Shown here: positions 1 through 9,270 of the stretch, one piece after another | Layout of the letters: every line of letters starts with the position of its first letter | How positions within the stretch are numbered: the stretch's first letter is position 1 | Assembly (NCBI GenBank): GCA_902599575.1 | Contig: CACKFS010000005.1 | Location: 1-50,074, forward strand | DNA: 50,074 bases | Reading direction: 5' to 3' | Origin: an uncultured Pelagibacteraceae bacterium | GTDB taxonomy: Bacteria > Pseudomonadota > Alphaproteobacteria > Pelagibacterales > Pelagibacteraceae | Program-made: the position numbers and the translations under genes | Notes under the pieces: model-generated | The model's database searches: none | The model's input: the letters and a program-made list of their open reading frames with translations, nothing else | Told to the model about the DNA's origin: nothing

Positions 1-990
1 ATAGATATTCAAAATATTAAACTTAATAAAAATATGAAAATTAAAAGTATAAACCATCTAAAAGTTAGTGTTTTAAATAATAATGACAAACTCAGCAAAT
101 TAGATATTAAAAATGATAAAAATAACTACTCTATAAATAGCCAAATATTCGATGGAACAAAATTAGTTGATGAAATTTTATTTTCAAAAGAAGAGGGTAA
201 TTTTTTTGATTTATTTGATAATTTAAATACTAACGTATCAATTAAAGTTGCAACTGCATATTTGAATAATGAGGATTATCTCGAGTTCGTAAACTCAAAC
301 TTAATTATAAAAAATAACAAAATTCTTGATTTGAATTTATTATCTAAATTCCCTAATAACGAAGAGTTTAAGGTTTCTATTAAAACAAACCAAAATAAAG
401 AAAAGATTACAACAGTTTTTACTAATTATGCAAAACCTTTAGTGAAAAAATATAAATTTATAAAAGGTTTTGATGGAGGTGCTCTAGATTTTTACTCTGT
501 TTCAAAGAATAAAATAACTAATTCAAATTTAAAATTATATGACTTTAAACTAAATGAAGTACCTGCACTTACTAAATTATTAACTTTAGCCTCTTTGCAA
601 GGTATAGCTGATTTATTATCTGGTGAGGGAATAAGATTTAATGAATTCGAAATGAAGTTTAATAAGCATAACGGATTAATGACAATTGAAGAGATCTATT
701 CACTTGGCCCCTCAATTTCAGTTTTAATGGAAGGCTATATTCAAAAAGATGATTTAATTAGTTTAAGAGGAACTTTGGTACCAGCTACTACTATAAATAA
801 AGCAATAGGTTCAATACCCGTATTAGGGGACATATTAGTTGGAAAAAAAACAGGTGAAGGAGTTTTTGGAGTAAGTTTTAAAATAAAAGGATACCCCAAA
901 AATTTAAAAACTACTGTCAATCCGATTAAAACACTAACACCAAGATTTATTACAAGAACGCTTGAAAAGATAAAAAAAGCTAATCAGTAA
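1..990 (+). CDS. AsmA/DUF3971-like C-terminal region, 5'-truncated by window
   Basis: The reading frame is open from the first base, before the ATG that the ORF track uses at 34, so this is probably the 3' part of a longer gene. The last ~130 residues have the look of the C-terminal module of AsmA/YhdP-like large envelope proteins: an alternation of short beta-type segments ending with GTLVPATTINKAIGSIPVLG, then a GEGVFGVSFKIKGYPKN stretch and a VNPIKTLTPRFI tail. Such proteins span the periplasm and are linked to outer-membrane lipid transport. The stop overlaps the 3' end of tyrS on the other strand (980-990). The family call rests on the recalled C-terminal motif only; the N-terminal part is outside the window. 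Confidence 0.7.
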   Translation: MDIQNIKLNKNMKIKSINHLKVSVLNNNDKLSKLDIKNDKNNYSINSQIFDGTKLVDEILFSKEEGNFFDLFDNLNTNVSIKVATAYLNNEDYLEFVNSNLIIKNNKILDLNLLSKFPNNEEFKVSIKTNQNKEKITTVFTNYAKPLVKKYKFIKGFDGGALDFYSVSKNKITNSNLKLYDFKLNEVPALTKLLTLASLQGIADLLSGEGIRFNEFEMKFNKHNGLMTIEEIYSLGPSISVLMEGYIQKDDLISLRGTLVPATTINKAIGSIPVLGDILVGKKTGEGVFGVSFKIKGYPKNLKTTVNPIKTLTPRFITRTLEKIKKANQ

Positions 991-2212
991 TTTTAAATAA
1001 CACGTGGTTTTTCTTACCGTGTGATAATTTCAATATATTATCTTTAAAATCATCAACAGTAATATTAGCAACTTGCTTATCAATAGTATTATTATTTACT
1101 TTTATACCAAAGTTTTTTATTGCTCTTCTAACTTCACTTTTTGATTTTAATAAATTTGATTTGATTACTAAATCAATAATATTAATATTATTAACTTCAA
1201 CTTTTTTTAGTTTTATAACGGGTAGGTCGTCACCAAAAGTTCCTGCTGTAAATGTTTTTTCAGCAGTTTCAGCAGCTTTTTTTGCAGCAGCTTTGCCATG
1301 TAACATTGCAGTAGTTTCGTTAGCTAATATTATTTTTAATTCATTAATATTTTTATTTTTCATAATCTCAATTTCAGAAACTTTTTTATTAGTAAACATT
1401 TTCAAAAATTTAATAACATCACGATCGTCTGTATTCCTCCAAAATTGCCAGTAATCATATGGAGATAATAAATTTTTATCTAACCATACTGCACCTTTTT
1501 CAGTCTTTCCCATTTTCGCTCCTGATGCCAAAGTTATTAATGGCGTAGTCAATCCAAAAGCTTGTTTACCAAGGCTTCTTTTTATCAAATCAACACCATT
1601 AACAATATTTCCCCATTGATCGGAACCACCAATCTGGAGAATGCAGCCACTTTTTTTATTTAATTCTAAAAAATCGTAAGCTTGCAAAATCATATAATTA
1701 AATTCCATATAACTTAAAGATTGTTCTCTATCTAATCTCAACTTAACACTATCAAAACTCAACATTTTATTTATTGTAAAATGTTTGCCAATTTCTCTTA
1801 AAAATTTAATATAATTTAATTTTCCAAGCCACTTTAAATTATTTACGAAAATTGGTTTTGTTTTAATATTTTTATTATCTAAAAAAATATTAAAAACTTT
1901 TTTTATATTTTTAATATTTTTATTTATTTCTTTAGTAGACAAAATTTTTCTTGTTTCCTCTTTACCTGATGGATCTCCAATCATCGTAGTTCCACCACCT
2001 AACAATACTATTGGTTTATGCCCGTGTCTTTGAAGCATTCTTAAACACATTATTTGCAATAAACTGCCTACATGCAAACTTTGAGCTGTACAATCAAAAC
2101 CGATATATGCACTGATTTTTTTACTCTTCATCAAATTGTCCAGCTCATCAGAATTAGTGCATTGATTAAAATACTCTCTTTCTTTAAACTCAGATATAAA
2201 TGAATCTTTCAT
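980..2212 (-). CDS. tyrS: Tyrosyl-tRNA synthetase
   Basis: Class I aminoacyl-tRNA synthetase that charges tRNA-Tyr in the cytoplasm. At 410 residues it has the usual bacterial length. Visible landmarks are GFDCTAQSLHVGSLLQ near residue 40-55 (HIGH-type signature), GGGTTMIGDPSGK, the tyrosine/ATP pocket segment QIGGSDQWGNI near 195, and the KMSKS-type loop GAKMGKTEKGA near 230-240. The C-terminal part is an S4-like RNA-binding domain (SEVRRAIKNFGIKVNN). It is transcribed divergently from anmK with only 59 bp between the starts and converges on the AsmA-like gene with an 11 bp overlap. Confidence 0.97.
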   Translation of the reverse strand: MKDSFISEFKEREYFNQCTNSDELDNLMKSKKISAYIGFDCTAQSLHVGSLLQIMCLRMLQRHGHKPIVLLGGGTTMIGDPSGKEETRKILSTKEINKNIKNIKKVFNIFLDNKNIKTKPIFVNNLKWLGKLNYIKFLREIGKHFTINKMLSFDSVKLRLDREQSLSYMEFNYMILQAYDFLELNKKSGCILQIGGSDQWGNIVNGVDLIKRSLGKQAFGLTTPLITLASGAKMGKTEKGAVWLDKNLLSPYDYWQFWRNTDDRDVIKFLKMFTNKKVSEIEIMKNKNINELKIILANETTAMLHGKAAAKKAAETAEKTFTAGTFGDDLPVIKLKKVEVNNINIIDLVIKSNLLKSKSEVRRAIKNFGIKVNNNTIDKQVANITVDDFKDNILKLSHGKKNHVLFKITD

Positions 2213-2271
2213 TTTTTAAATTATTGCTAATAATTCAATATACTTATTTTAAATTGATTGAAAAATAAATT

Positions 2272-3399
2272 GTGAACAAATCTCTTAATTGTTTAGGCTT
2301 AATGAGTGGTACTTCTGGCGATGGTGTTGATGCTTCGATAATCAATTCTGACGGCGAAGGACATTATAAAATTTTGATCAACAAATACTTTCAATATTCA
2401 GATGAAATCTCACAAAATATCTTTAGATTAAAAAGAAATATTAATAAAATTGACGATGTAAAAAAATTTAGCGTAGAAATTGATGAATTGGAGAGAAAAA
2501 TAACTTTATTTCATTCAAATGTTGTTTCAAATTTTACTAAAAATGAAGAATTTAAAATAGATTTAATTGGTTTTCATGGGCAAACAATATTACATAGTCC
2601 AAAAAATAGATATTCAAAACAACTTGGTGATGGAAACTTATTATCTCAGCTTTCAAAAAAAAAGGTTATTTACAACTTCAGACAAAATGATCTATTAAAT
2701 GGTGGCGACGGCGCTCCTCTGTCACCAATCTTTCATCAAATGATTGTCAAAGAAAAAAAAATTGATTTACCAGTTTGTATCTTAAATATTGGTGGAATAT
2801 CTAATTTGACTTTAATTGAAGACTTAAAAGAGGAAAATTTAACAAGTAGAGATATTGGCCCAGGAAACTGCTTAATTGATGAATGGATAAGACGAAATAA
2901 AAAAGGTACTTATGATATTGATGGGAAATTTGCAAACTGTGGTAAAACAAACAAATTGATACTCAATCAAGCTCTAGAAGATTTTGAAAATATTCCAACT
3001 AAAAATATAAGATCTTTTGATGTAAACGATTTTGAAATAAATTTTTTAAGAGGTCTTGATTTGAAAGATGGTGCTTCAACCATAACCGATTTTACGAGCA
3101 GTATTATTGCTAATAAGTTGTTAGAAGTAATTTCAAAATACAACCAAAAAATTTCTAAAATAATTTTATGTGGAGGCGGTAGAAAAAATAAAATATTAAT
3201 CGAAAGAATTAGGAGAGACACTCATAATAAATTCATATTCGAGACAACTGATGATTATGGAGTTGACGGTGATTTTGTTGAGTCCCAAGCATTTGCTTAT
3301 TTAGCCATTCGTTCATTTTTAAAACTTCCAATAACTTTTCCTAATACAACGGGATGTGAATTGCCTTCGACAGGTGGAATATTAATTAAAAACTTTTAA
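2272..3399 (+). CDS. anmK: Anhydro-N-acetylmuramic acid kinase
   Basis: Phosphorylates 1,6-anhydro-MurNAc released from peptidoglycan, giving MurNAc-6-phosphate for cell-wall recycling. The start is GTG. The N-terminus GLMSGTSGDGVDAS is the family's phosphate-binding signature, followed by FHGQTILHSP, a DLLNGGDGAPLSP segment, LNIGGISNLT, and the C-terminal ATP-binding part ILCGGGRKN near residue 300. The length of 375 is normal for AnmK. Its stop codon overlaps the stop of the convergent hydrolase gene by 4 bases. tyrS is the divergent neighbour. Confidence 0.95.
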   Translation: MNKSLNCLGLMSGTSGDGVDASIINSDGEGHYKILINKYFQYSDEISQNIFRLKRNINKIDDVKKFSVEIDELERKITLFHSNVVSNFTKNEEFKIDLIGFHGQTILHSPKNRYSKQLGDGNLLSQLSKKKVIYNFRQNDLLNGGDGAPLSPIFHQMIVKEKKIDLPVCILNIGGISNLTLIEDLKEENLTSRDIGPGNCLIDEWIRRNKKGTYDIDGKFANCGKTNKLILNQALEDFENIPTKNIRSFDVNDFEINFLRGLDLKDGASTITDFTSSIIANKLLEVISKYNQKISKIILCGGGRKNKILIERIRRDTHNKFIFETTDDYGVDGDFVESQAFAYLAIRSFLKLPITFPNTTGCELPSTGGILIKNF

Positions 3400-4052
3400 A
3401 ATAAAGCTGACTCTTTTTGAATATATTTATCTAAAACTTTTCTCAAACTATTTTCAGATTTAGTAAAAAAATGATTAGCATCTGAAACAGATTGAAAATC
3501 TACTTTAATTCCTTTCTGAGAGGACAATCTTTTATTAAGTTCGTTAATATGATCTACTGGAACTAATTCATCTTTTTTTCCATAAACCATTAATCCTGAG
3601 GTTGGACAGGGCGATAAAAATGAAAAATCATATACGTTAGGCTGAGGTGAAATTGAGATAAATCTATTTATTTCTGGTCTTCTCATTAAAAGTTGCATTG
3701 AAATTAGAGATCCGAAAGAAAAACCAGCAACCCAACATTGGGAATTATCAAAGTTTTCTCTTTCAATCCAGTCTAGTGCTGCAGCAGCATCAGCAAGTTC
3801 ACCCTGACCATTATCAAACTCTCCATCACTTTTTCCAACACCCCTGAAATTTACACGACAAACTGAAAATCCATTATCCATAAATGCATGAAATGTTTCA
3901 ACTACAACTTTATTATTCATTGTACCTCCATATTGAGGATGAGGTTGTAAAACTAAAGCAATTGGAGAGGTTATTTTTTGATTTTTAAAATATTTTGCCT
4001 CTAATCTTCCGGCTGGTCCAGGAATAAATATTTCTACAATTTTATTTTCCAT
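3396..4052 (-). CDS. Alpha/beta hydrolase, small serine esterase-like
   Basis: A 218-residue single-domain alpha/beta hydrolase. Visible are the oxyanion region LVLQPHPQYGGTMNN near residue 35, the NFRGVGKSDGEFDNGQGE segment near 70, the nucleophile elbow AGFSFGSL (GxSxG) near 110, an acidic residue in GKKDELVP, and a late histidine in DANHFF. These supply a Ser-Asp-His triad. The substrate is unknown; similar proteins are widespread in alphaproteobacteria. Its start codon lies 2 bp from the first of two repeated TGA-N9-TCA boxes shared with the iscR-suf promoter region, and no clear Shine-Dalgarno precedes it. It may therefore share iron/Fe-S-responsive control, but that is only inferred from position. 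Confidence 0.85.
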   Translation of the reverse strand: MENKIVEIFIPGPAGRLEAKYFKNQKITSPIALVLQPHPQYGGTMNNKVVVETFHAFMDNGFSVCRVNFRGVGKSDGEFDNGQGELADAAAALDWIERENFDNSQCWVAGFSFGSLISMQLLMRRPEINRFISISPQPNVYDFSFLSPCPTSGLMVYGKKDELVPVDHINELNKRLSSQKGIKVDFQSVSDANHFFTKSENSLRKVLDKYIQKESALF

Positions 4053-4061
4053 ATTTGTTAA

Positions 4062-4076
4062 TGATAATTATTCTCA
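4062..4076. promoter_or_regulatory. TGA-N9-TCA box, copy 1 (iron-rhodo-box-like)
   Basis: TGATAATTATTCTCA is an imperfect palindrome of the TGA-N9-TCA type. This form is described in alphaproteobacteria for Rrf2-family iron/Fe-S regulators (RirA/IscR, 'iron-rhodo-box'). It also resembles half of a Fur-type AT-rich box, so the cognate regulator is uncertain. Copy 1 lies almost at the start codon of the divergent hydrolase gene. Confidence 0.6.
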
Positions 4077-4092
4077 AAAAAATTTTTGTTAA

Positions 4093-4107
4093 TGATAATT
4101 ATTCTCA
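4093..4107. promoter_or_regulatory. TGA-N9-TCA box, copy 2 (iron-rhodo-box-like)
   Basis: A second identical TGATAATTATTCTCA copy lies 31 bp downstream of the first and about 62 bp upstream of the -35-like element of the iscR-suf promoter. Exact duplication in an otherwise non-repetitive spacer argues for a functional tandem operator. Confidence 0.6.
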
Positions 4108-4164
4108 CAAAAAAACTTTATGTATCATAACGGGGTGACAAAATGCGAGTCTTTTTAATTTCAA

Positions 4165-4189
4165 AAACTTGACTATTTTAGTCGGGTAT
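4165..4189 (+). promoter_or_regulatory. Type 1 IscR box overlapping the suf promoter
   Basis: AAACTTGACTATTTTAGTCGGGTAT matches the enterobacterial type 1 IscR consensus ATASYYGACTRWWWYAGTCRRSTAT at every position but one (second base). It sits directly upstream of a gene for an IscR-type protein with all three cluster cysteines, so autoregulation by the [2Fe-2S] form is the simple reading. The GACT arm coincides with the -35-like element. Confidence 0.75.
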
Positions 4190-4197
4190 ATATATAA
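4169..4197 (+). promoter_or_regulatory. Candidate sigma70-type promoter for iscR-suf
   Basis: TTGACT at 4169-4174 is a good -35. A TATATATAA tract at about 4189-4197 gives -10 candidates at 16-18 bp spacing. Transcription would start near 4204, leaving a leader of about 13 nt before the iscR ATG at 4217. The IscR box covers the -35 and spacer, so binding there should block polymerase. Confidence 0.55.
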
Positions 4198-4216
4198 GTC
4201 GCATAAATAAACGATT

Positions 4217-4642
4217 ATGAAACTAAATACTAAATCAAGATATGCAGTAATGGCTCTTGCTGACATGGCTGTTTTTTCAAGAAATAATGCAGTCAGTTTA
4301 AGAGATATTTCATTAAGACAAGGCATATCTCTTCTTTATTTAGAGCAAATATTTCTAAGATTAAAAAAAAATAATGTTGTAAAAAGCGTCAGAGGAATTA
4401 ATGGTGGATATATACTTGTTAAAAGTCCTAAGGATCTAAAAATTTCAGACATACTACTAGCATTAGATCAAAAAGTTAAAACAGTAGGATGTAAAAAAGA
4501 ATCTAAGAAATCTTGTAATGGTAAAAGTACTAAATGTATCACACACCATTTCTGGGATGAATTAGATATTTATATAAATAGTTTTTTTGAAAATAAAAAA
4601 TTAAGTGATTTATTAAAAATAGAGAGGCAAGAATATAAATGA
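4217..4642 (+). CDS. iscR: IscR-type Rrf2-family Fe-S regulator
   Basis: A 141-residue Rrf2 transcription factor. The N-terminal winged helix is clear ([16 protein letters not shown], then [19 protein letters not shown] and the wing [11 protein letters not shown]). The C-terminal loop carries [19 protein letters not shown], the same three-cysteine plus His arrangement as E. coli IscR (C-x5-C-x5-C then THxxW), which binds a [2Fe-2S] cluster. The gene overlaps sufB by ATGA and opens the suf operon, so it likely senses Fe-S status and controls the operon. The upstream region has an IscR box and two TGA-N9-TCA boxes. SufR is an unrelated family; this is IscR/Rrf2 by sequence. Confidence 0.92.
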   Translation: MKLNTKSRYAVMALADMAVFSRNNAVSLRDISLRQGISLLYLEQIFLRLKKNNVVKSVRGINGGYILVKSPKDLKISDILLALDQKVKTVGCKKESKKSCNGKSTKCITHHFWDELDIYINSFFENKKLSDLLKIERQEYK

Positions 4643-6075
4643 GAGATAAACAAATAGAAGATTTAAAAGATTATAAATATGGTTTTTCAACAGATATTGA
4701 AAACTTTAAAGCTCCAAAAGGGTTAAATGAAGATGTAATTAAGTTTATATCAAATATTAAAAAAGAACCTAAATGGCTATTAGATTGGAGACTTAAAGCT
4801 TTTGAGAGACTAAAAGTTTTAAAAGAACCAGATTGGCAAAAACCAAAATATCCAAAAATAGATTATCAAGACCTTTACTATTATTCAGCTCCAAAAAGCT
4901 TTAAAGATAAACCAAAAAGTCTTGATGAATTAGATCCAAAGTTACTTGAAACCTATCAAAAGCTAGGAATTCCACTTAATGAACAAAAAAGATTAAACGG
5001 GATAGCTGTTGATGCAGTTTTCGATTCAGTTTCTGTGGCTACAACTTTTAAAGAAACTTTAACAAAACAAGGAATAATATTTTGTTCGATTTCTGAAGCA
5101 GTACAAAAACATCCAGAATTAGTAAAAAAATATTTAGGTACAGTTATACCTTTAACAGATCATTTTTTTGCAACACTTAACTCAGCAGTATTTACGGATG
5201 GATCATTTGTTTATATTCCACCAGGAGTAAGATGTCCTATGGAGCTATCGACTTATTTTAGAATTAATGCTTCTGATACAGGTCAATTTGAGAGGACTTT
5301 AATTATTGCTGATAAAGGAAGTTATGTAAGTTATTTAGAGGGATGTACTGCACCAATGCGGGATGAAAATCAATTACATGCTGCTAATGTAGAACTTATT
5401 GCTTTAGATGATGCGGAAATAAAATATTCTACTGTTCAAAATTGGTATCCAGGAGACAAGGATGGAAAAGGTGGAATATATAATTTTGTAACAAAACGAG
5501 GTCTCTGCAAAGGTAAAAACTCAAAGATTTCTTGGACTCAAGTTGAAACTGGATCTGCAATTACTTGGAAATATCCAAGCTGTATTTTAAAAGGTGATAA
5601 CTCTATTGGTGAATTTTACTCAATTGCTATTACTAACAATCATCAAAAAGCAGACACAGGTACAAAGATGATACACCTTGGAAAAAATACAAAGAGTAAA
5701 ATTATTTCAAAAGGTATAAGTGCAGGCTTTTCAGACATGACGTATAGAGGTCTAGTAGATATTTCTCCAAAAGCTACAAATTCAAATAATTTCACTCAGT
5801 GTGACTCGTTATTAATGGGAAATAAGTGTGGTGCACATACAGTTCCATATATTAAAAATAAAAATTCAGACTCTAATATTGCTCATGAAGCAACGACATC
5901 AAAAATTAGTGAGGAACAATTACATTATTGTCAACAAAGAGGATTAAATCCTGAAGAAGCTGTTGGACTAATAGTAAATGGTTTTTGTAAAGAAGTATTA
6001 CAACAGTTGCCAATGGAATTTGCAGTCGAAGCTCAAAAGTTAGTTGGAATTAGCTTAGAAGGAAGTGTTGGCTAA
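4639..6075 (+). CDS. sufB: Fe-S cluster assembly scaffold SufB
   Basis: Main scaffold subunit of the SufBCD complex, on which new Fe-S clusters are built in the cytoplasm. The 478-residue length is typical. Recognisable segments are [19 protein letters not shown]-type (here [17 protein letters not shown]), [39 protein letters not shown] and the C-terminal [20 protein letters not shown] shared with SufD. It overlaps iscR by 4 nt and sufC by 1 nt, so translation is probably coupled. Confidence 0.97.
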   Translation: MRDKQIEDLKDYKYGFSTDIENFKAPKGLNEDVIKFISNIKKEPKWLLDWRLKAFERLKVLKEPDWQKPKYPKIDYQDLYYYSAPKSFKDKPKSLDELDPKLLETYQKLGIPLNEQKRLNGIAVDAVFDSVSVATTFKETLTKQGIIFCSISEAVQKHPELVKKYLGTVIPLTDHFFATLNSAVFTDGSFVYIPPGVRCPMELSTYFRINASDTGQFERTLIIADKGSYVSYLEGCTAPMRDENQLHAANVELIALDDAEIKYSTVQNWYPGDKDGKGGIYNFVTKRGLCKGKNSKISWTQVETGSAITWKYPSCILKGDNSIGEFYSIAITNNHQKADTGTKMIHLGKNTKSKIISKGISAGFSDMTYRGLVDISPKATNSNNFTQCDSLLMGNKCGAHTVPYIKNKNSDSNIAHEATTSKISEEQLHYCQQRGLNPEEAVGLIVNGFCKEVLQQLPMEFAVEAQKLVGISLEGSVG

Positions 6076-6809
6076 TGTTAAAAATTAACAATCTAAGTGC
6101 TAAAATTGACAACAAATCTATTTTGCAAGATTTCAAATTAGAAATTAATCCTGGTGAAGTTCACGCGATAATGGGTCCTAATGGTTCAGGTAAAAGTACA
6201 CTATCTAACATTTTATCTGGAAAAAAAGGATACGATGTAACAGGAGAGGTTTTGTTTGAAAATAATGATTTATTTTCATTAGAAACTGAAGAACGTGCAC
6301 ACAAGGGAATTTTTTTAGCTTTTCAGTATCCATTAGAAATACCAGGAGTTAATACCAATGTTTTTTTAAAAACTTCATTAAATGCAATTAAAAAGGCAAG
6401 AGGTGAAAAAGAATTGGATGCAATACAATTTTTAAAACTTGTTAAAGAAAAAGCAAAAGAACTTAAATTTGATGAAGAAAAATTAGGCAGGCAACTTAAT
6501 GTTGGTTTTTCTGGTGGAGAAAAAAAGAAAAATGAAATTCTTCAAATGTCTATTTTAAATCCAAAACTTTCTATTTTAGATGAAACAGACTCAGGCTTAG
6601 ATATTGATGCTCTTAAAACTGTTGCAGACGGTGTTAATGCATTAAGAAAGAAAAATAACTCTTTTTTAATTATTACTCACTATCAAAGATTACTTGAATA
6701 CATCAAACCTGATTTTGTTCATGTCTTAATGAGCGGAAAAATAATTAAATCTGGTGGTCCTGAACTAGCACTCGAGCTAGAGAAGAAAGGATACGAAAAT
6801 ATTAATTAA
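6075..6809 (+). CDS. sufC: Fe-S assembly ATPase SufC
   Basis: ABC-type ATPase that drives conformational change of the SufBCD scaffold; it has no membrane partner. Walker A is GPNGSGKST near residue 35, the signature is GFSGGEKKKNEI near 150, Walker B is LSILDETDSGLDIDAL, and the switch histidine lies in IITHYQRLL. The 244-residue length is normal. Its start overlaps the sufB stop (TAATG), and sufD begins immediately after its stop. Confidence 0.97.
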   Translation: MLKINNLSAKIDNKSILQDFKLEINPGEVHAIMGPNGSGKSTLSNILSGKKGYDVTGEVLFENNDLFSLETEERAHKGIFLAFQYPLEIPGVNTNVFLKTSLNAIKKARGEKELDAIQFLKLVKEKAKELKFDEEKLGRQLNVGFSGGEKKKNEILQMSILNPKLSILDETDSGLDIDALKTVADGVNALRKKNNSFLIITHYQRLLEYIKPDFVHVLMSGKIIKSGGPELALELEKKGYENIN

Positions 6810-8057
6810 ATGGAAAAACAATTAAAGATAGACTTTGAGAAAAAGTTAAAAGATTTCTCATATTCTGACCAGGAAAAAAAGTTTAAGGAGACTAACTTTA
6901 AAGAATTTCTTAAACAAGGTTTTCCTAATAGAAAATTAGAAAACTGGAAATTTTCTGATTTAAATCAAATAATTAAAAGTAATATTGGTGATTTAACATT
7001 CTACAATGATTATAAAAAAGAAAATCAAATTGATAAAATAGAATTAATAAATGAATTAGAACATAATAAAATTATTATAGTTGATGGAAAAATTGAAAAA
7101 ATTGATTTTAAGTTTGAAGATAAAGATAAAATTGAAGTTTTAGTTGAACAGGGTGAAGAAACTATTAAAGAAAATATTAATTCACTAATTAACCTAAACA
7201 ATGCTTTTTCTAATAAATTCTGCAAAATTATTATTAAAAAAAATTATAGTTTAAATAAACCTTTAGTTGTTTATCATTCAACAAATAAAAATACACAATC
7301 TAAAAATACTAATTCGAGAATTGATTTTAAGTTAGAGGAAAATGCATGTTTAAGACTAATTGATATTTTCAAGGACAATTCAGAAAAAAATTTTCTTAAT
7401 ATTTATTACAATTTTGAATTAGATAAATCATCAATATTAAAAAACTATAAAATAGACAAAGCAACAAACAATAATGTTAAATATTCATATAATAATGTGA
7501 ATCAGGAAGCTAATAGCATTTCTGAAACTTTTATATTATCAAGTGGATCAAAATTTTTCAAAAATGAAATTAATTGTGATCTTCTAGGTCATCATTCTTC
7601 AGCTTTTGTAAATGGAATTTTTGATTTAGATGATGAAAATCATCATGAAATAAAATCAAATATCAATCATCTAGTTGAAAATACTAAAAGTTATCAACTA
7701 GTAAAAAGTGTATTAGAGAAAAAATCTAAAGCAGTTTATCAGGGAAAAATTTTTGTAAGTTCTGAGGCTCAAAAAACAGACGGCTATCAACTAAGTAATG
7801 CAATACTTTTAAGTGAGAATTCAGAGTTTAATGCTAAACCTGAATTAGAGATTTATGCTGATGATGTAAAATGTTCTCATGGATCCTCATCAGGAAGTCT
7901 AGATGAAAACTCAATATTTTATCTAATGTCTAGAGGATTAAATTATAAGGAAGCAAAAAAACTTCTTATCAATGGTTTTTTATTAGATGTCATTGAAAAA
8001 ATAACGGATGAAGAGATTAAAAATTTAATTAAGAATTTATTGGGAGTTAAAGAATGA
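6810..8057 (+). CDS. sufD: Fe-S cluster assembly protein SufD
   Basis: Second beta-helix subunit of SufBCD, paralogous to SufB and needed for iron supply to the scaffold. The 415-residue sequence is more divergent and very Lys/Asn/Ile-rich in its N-terminal half. The C-terminal half holds the family pattern: KSVLEKKSKAVYQGKIFV, QKTDGYQLSNAILLS, and DDVKCSHGSSSGSLDENSIF followed by LMSRGLNYKEAKKLLINGF. It starts directly after sufC and overlaps sufS by ATGA. Confidence 0.95.
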   Translation: MEKQLKIDFEKKLKDFSYSDQEKKFKETNFKEFLKQGFPNRKLENWKFSDLNQIIKSNIGDLTFYNDYKKENQIDKIELINELEHNKIIIVDGKIEKIDFKFEDKDKIEVLVEQGEETIKENINSLINLNNAFSNKFCKIIIKKNYSLNKPLVVYHSTNKNTQSKNTNSRIDFKLEENACLRLIDIFKDNSEKNFLNIYYNFELDKSSILKNYKIDKATNNNVKYSYNNVNQEANSISETFILSSGSKFFKNEINCDLLGHHSSAFVNGIFDLDDENHHEIKSNINHLVENTKSYQLVKSVLEKKSKAVYQGKIFVSSEAQKTDGYQLSNAILLSENSEFNAKPELEIYADDVKCSHGSSSGSLDENSIFYLMSRGLNYKEAKKLLINGFLLDVIEKITDEEIKNLIKNLLGVKE

Positions 8058-9268
8058 GCTTAAAAGATATTAAAAAAGAATTTCCTATCTTTAGTAATAA
8101 AATACAAAATAATGATCTTGTATATTTAGACAGTGCAAATTCCTCACAAAAACCCCAAGTAGTTGTAGACAGAATTTATGATTTCTATACTAAAGAATTC
8201 TCAAATGTTGGAAGAAGTATCCATTATCTAGCTGTTGCAGCTACTAATTTGTATGAGAATACAAGAACTTTAGTTCAAAAATATATTAATGCAAAAGATA
8301 AAAACGAAATAGTCTTTACTAAAGGTGCGACAGAGGCAATCAATTTAGTTGCTAATACATTTGGTCAAAAATATTTAAAAGAGGGTGATGAAATTCTTCT
8401 TACAGAATTAGAACATCACTCAAACTATGTGCCTTGGCATTACCTTAGAAAATCAAAGGGTGTCAAAATTAAATTTGCAGAAATGGATGAAAATGGAGAT
8501 GTAACCTTAGAAACAATCGAAAAAAATATTACTGATAAGACAAAAATTATAGCAATAACCCATTTATCTAATGTAACTGGCGCAATATTGCCTGTAAAAG
8601 AAATTACAAAATTAGCACACTCAAAAAATATTCCAGTGTTAATTGATGGCTGTCAAGGAGCGCCTCATTTAAAGCTTGATATGCAAGATCTTGATTGTGA
8701 TTTTTATGCAATCTCATGTCACAAAATGTATGGACCTACAGGATTAGGTATTTTGTATGCGAAAAAAAAATGGTTAGAGGAATTACCTCCGTATCAAGGT
8801 GGTGGTGGAATGATAAGAGAAGTCAAAAAAGAAGGAATTACATTTGGAGAATTACCAAACAAATATGAAGCTGGAACAATGGCGACCGCTCAAGTTATTG
8901 CATTTGGAGAATCTATTAAGTTTATAAATAAAATTGGAATTGAAAACATTGAAAAACATGAGCGGGAACTAACTGTTTATGGTGAGGAAGTATTAAGAAA
9001 AAATAATTCTGTAAAACTTATTGGAAACCCTAAAGATAAAGGTTCAGTATTATCATTCACTTTAGATGGTGTTCATCCTCATGATATTGCAACTATTCTT
9101 GATGAAGATGGTGTTGCAATTAGAGCTGGCCATCATTGTTGTCAGATTTTGCATGAGAAACTCGGTTTGTCAGCAACAGCAAGAGCATCATTAGGAGTTT
9201 ACAATACTAAAGAAGATTTAGATCAACTTAATGAATCATTAAATAAGTGTAAAAAAATATTTAGCTAA
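8054..9268 (+). CDS. sufS: Cysteine desulfurase SufS
   Basis: PLP-dependent group II cysteine desulfurase that supplies persulfide sulfur to the SUF scaffold and releases alanine. Landmarks are YLDSANSSQKP at the N-terminus, FTKGATEAINLVA, the LEHHSNYVPWH segment, the PLP lysine in AISCHKMYGPTG near residue 225, and the catalytic cysteine in IRAGHHCCQILHEKLG near 360. The C-terminal ATARASLGVYNTKEDLD is family-typical. It overlaps sufD and is followed after 2 nt by the SufU-like gene, its likely sulfur acceptor. Confidence 0.97.
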   Translation: MSLKDIKKEFPIFSNKIQNNDLVYLDSANSSQKPQVVVDRIYDFYTKEFSNVGRSIHYLAVAATNLYENTRTLVQKYINAKDKNEIVFTKGATEAINLVANTFGQKYLKEGDEILLTELEHHSNYVPWHYLRKSKGVKIKFAEMDENGDVTLETIEKNITDKTKIIAITHLSNVTGAILPVKEITKLAHSKNIPVLIDGCQGAPHLKLDMQDLDCDFYAISCHKMYGPTGLGILYAKKKWLEELPPYQGGGGMIREVKKEGITFGELPNKYEAGTMATAQVIAFGESIKFINKIGIENIEKHERELTVYGEEVLRKNNSVKLIGNPKDKGSVLSFTLDGVHPHDIATILDEDGVAIRAGHHCCQILHEKLGLSATARASLGVYNTKEDLDQLNESLNKCKKIFS

Positions 9269-9270
9269 CA

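Larger units (their letters stand above)
4054..4107. repeat. Two direct copies of a 23-nt element, 31 bp apart
   Basis: The sequence TTTGTTAATGATAATTATTCTCA occurs twice without mismatch, at 4054-4076 and 4085-4107, each copy followed by an A-rich tract. The 31 bp period is close to three helical turns, so proteins bound to both copies would lie on the same face of the DNA. The copies sit between the divergent hydrolase and iscR-suf genes. Confidence 0.95.

Noticed and set aside
4105-4326. 73-residue minus-strand ORF over the iscR promoter and start
   Set aside because: It runs antisense to iscR, covers the operator and promoter region, has no family resemblance and no ribosome site; it is a shadow ORF.
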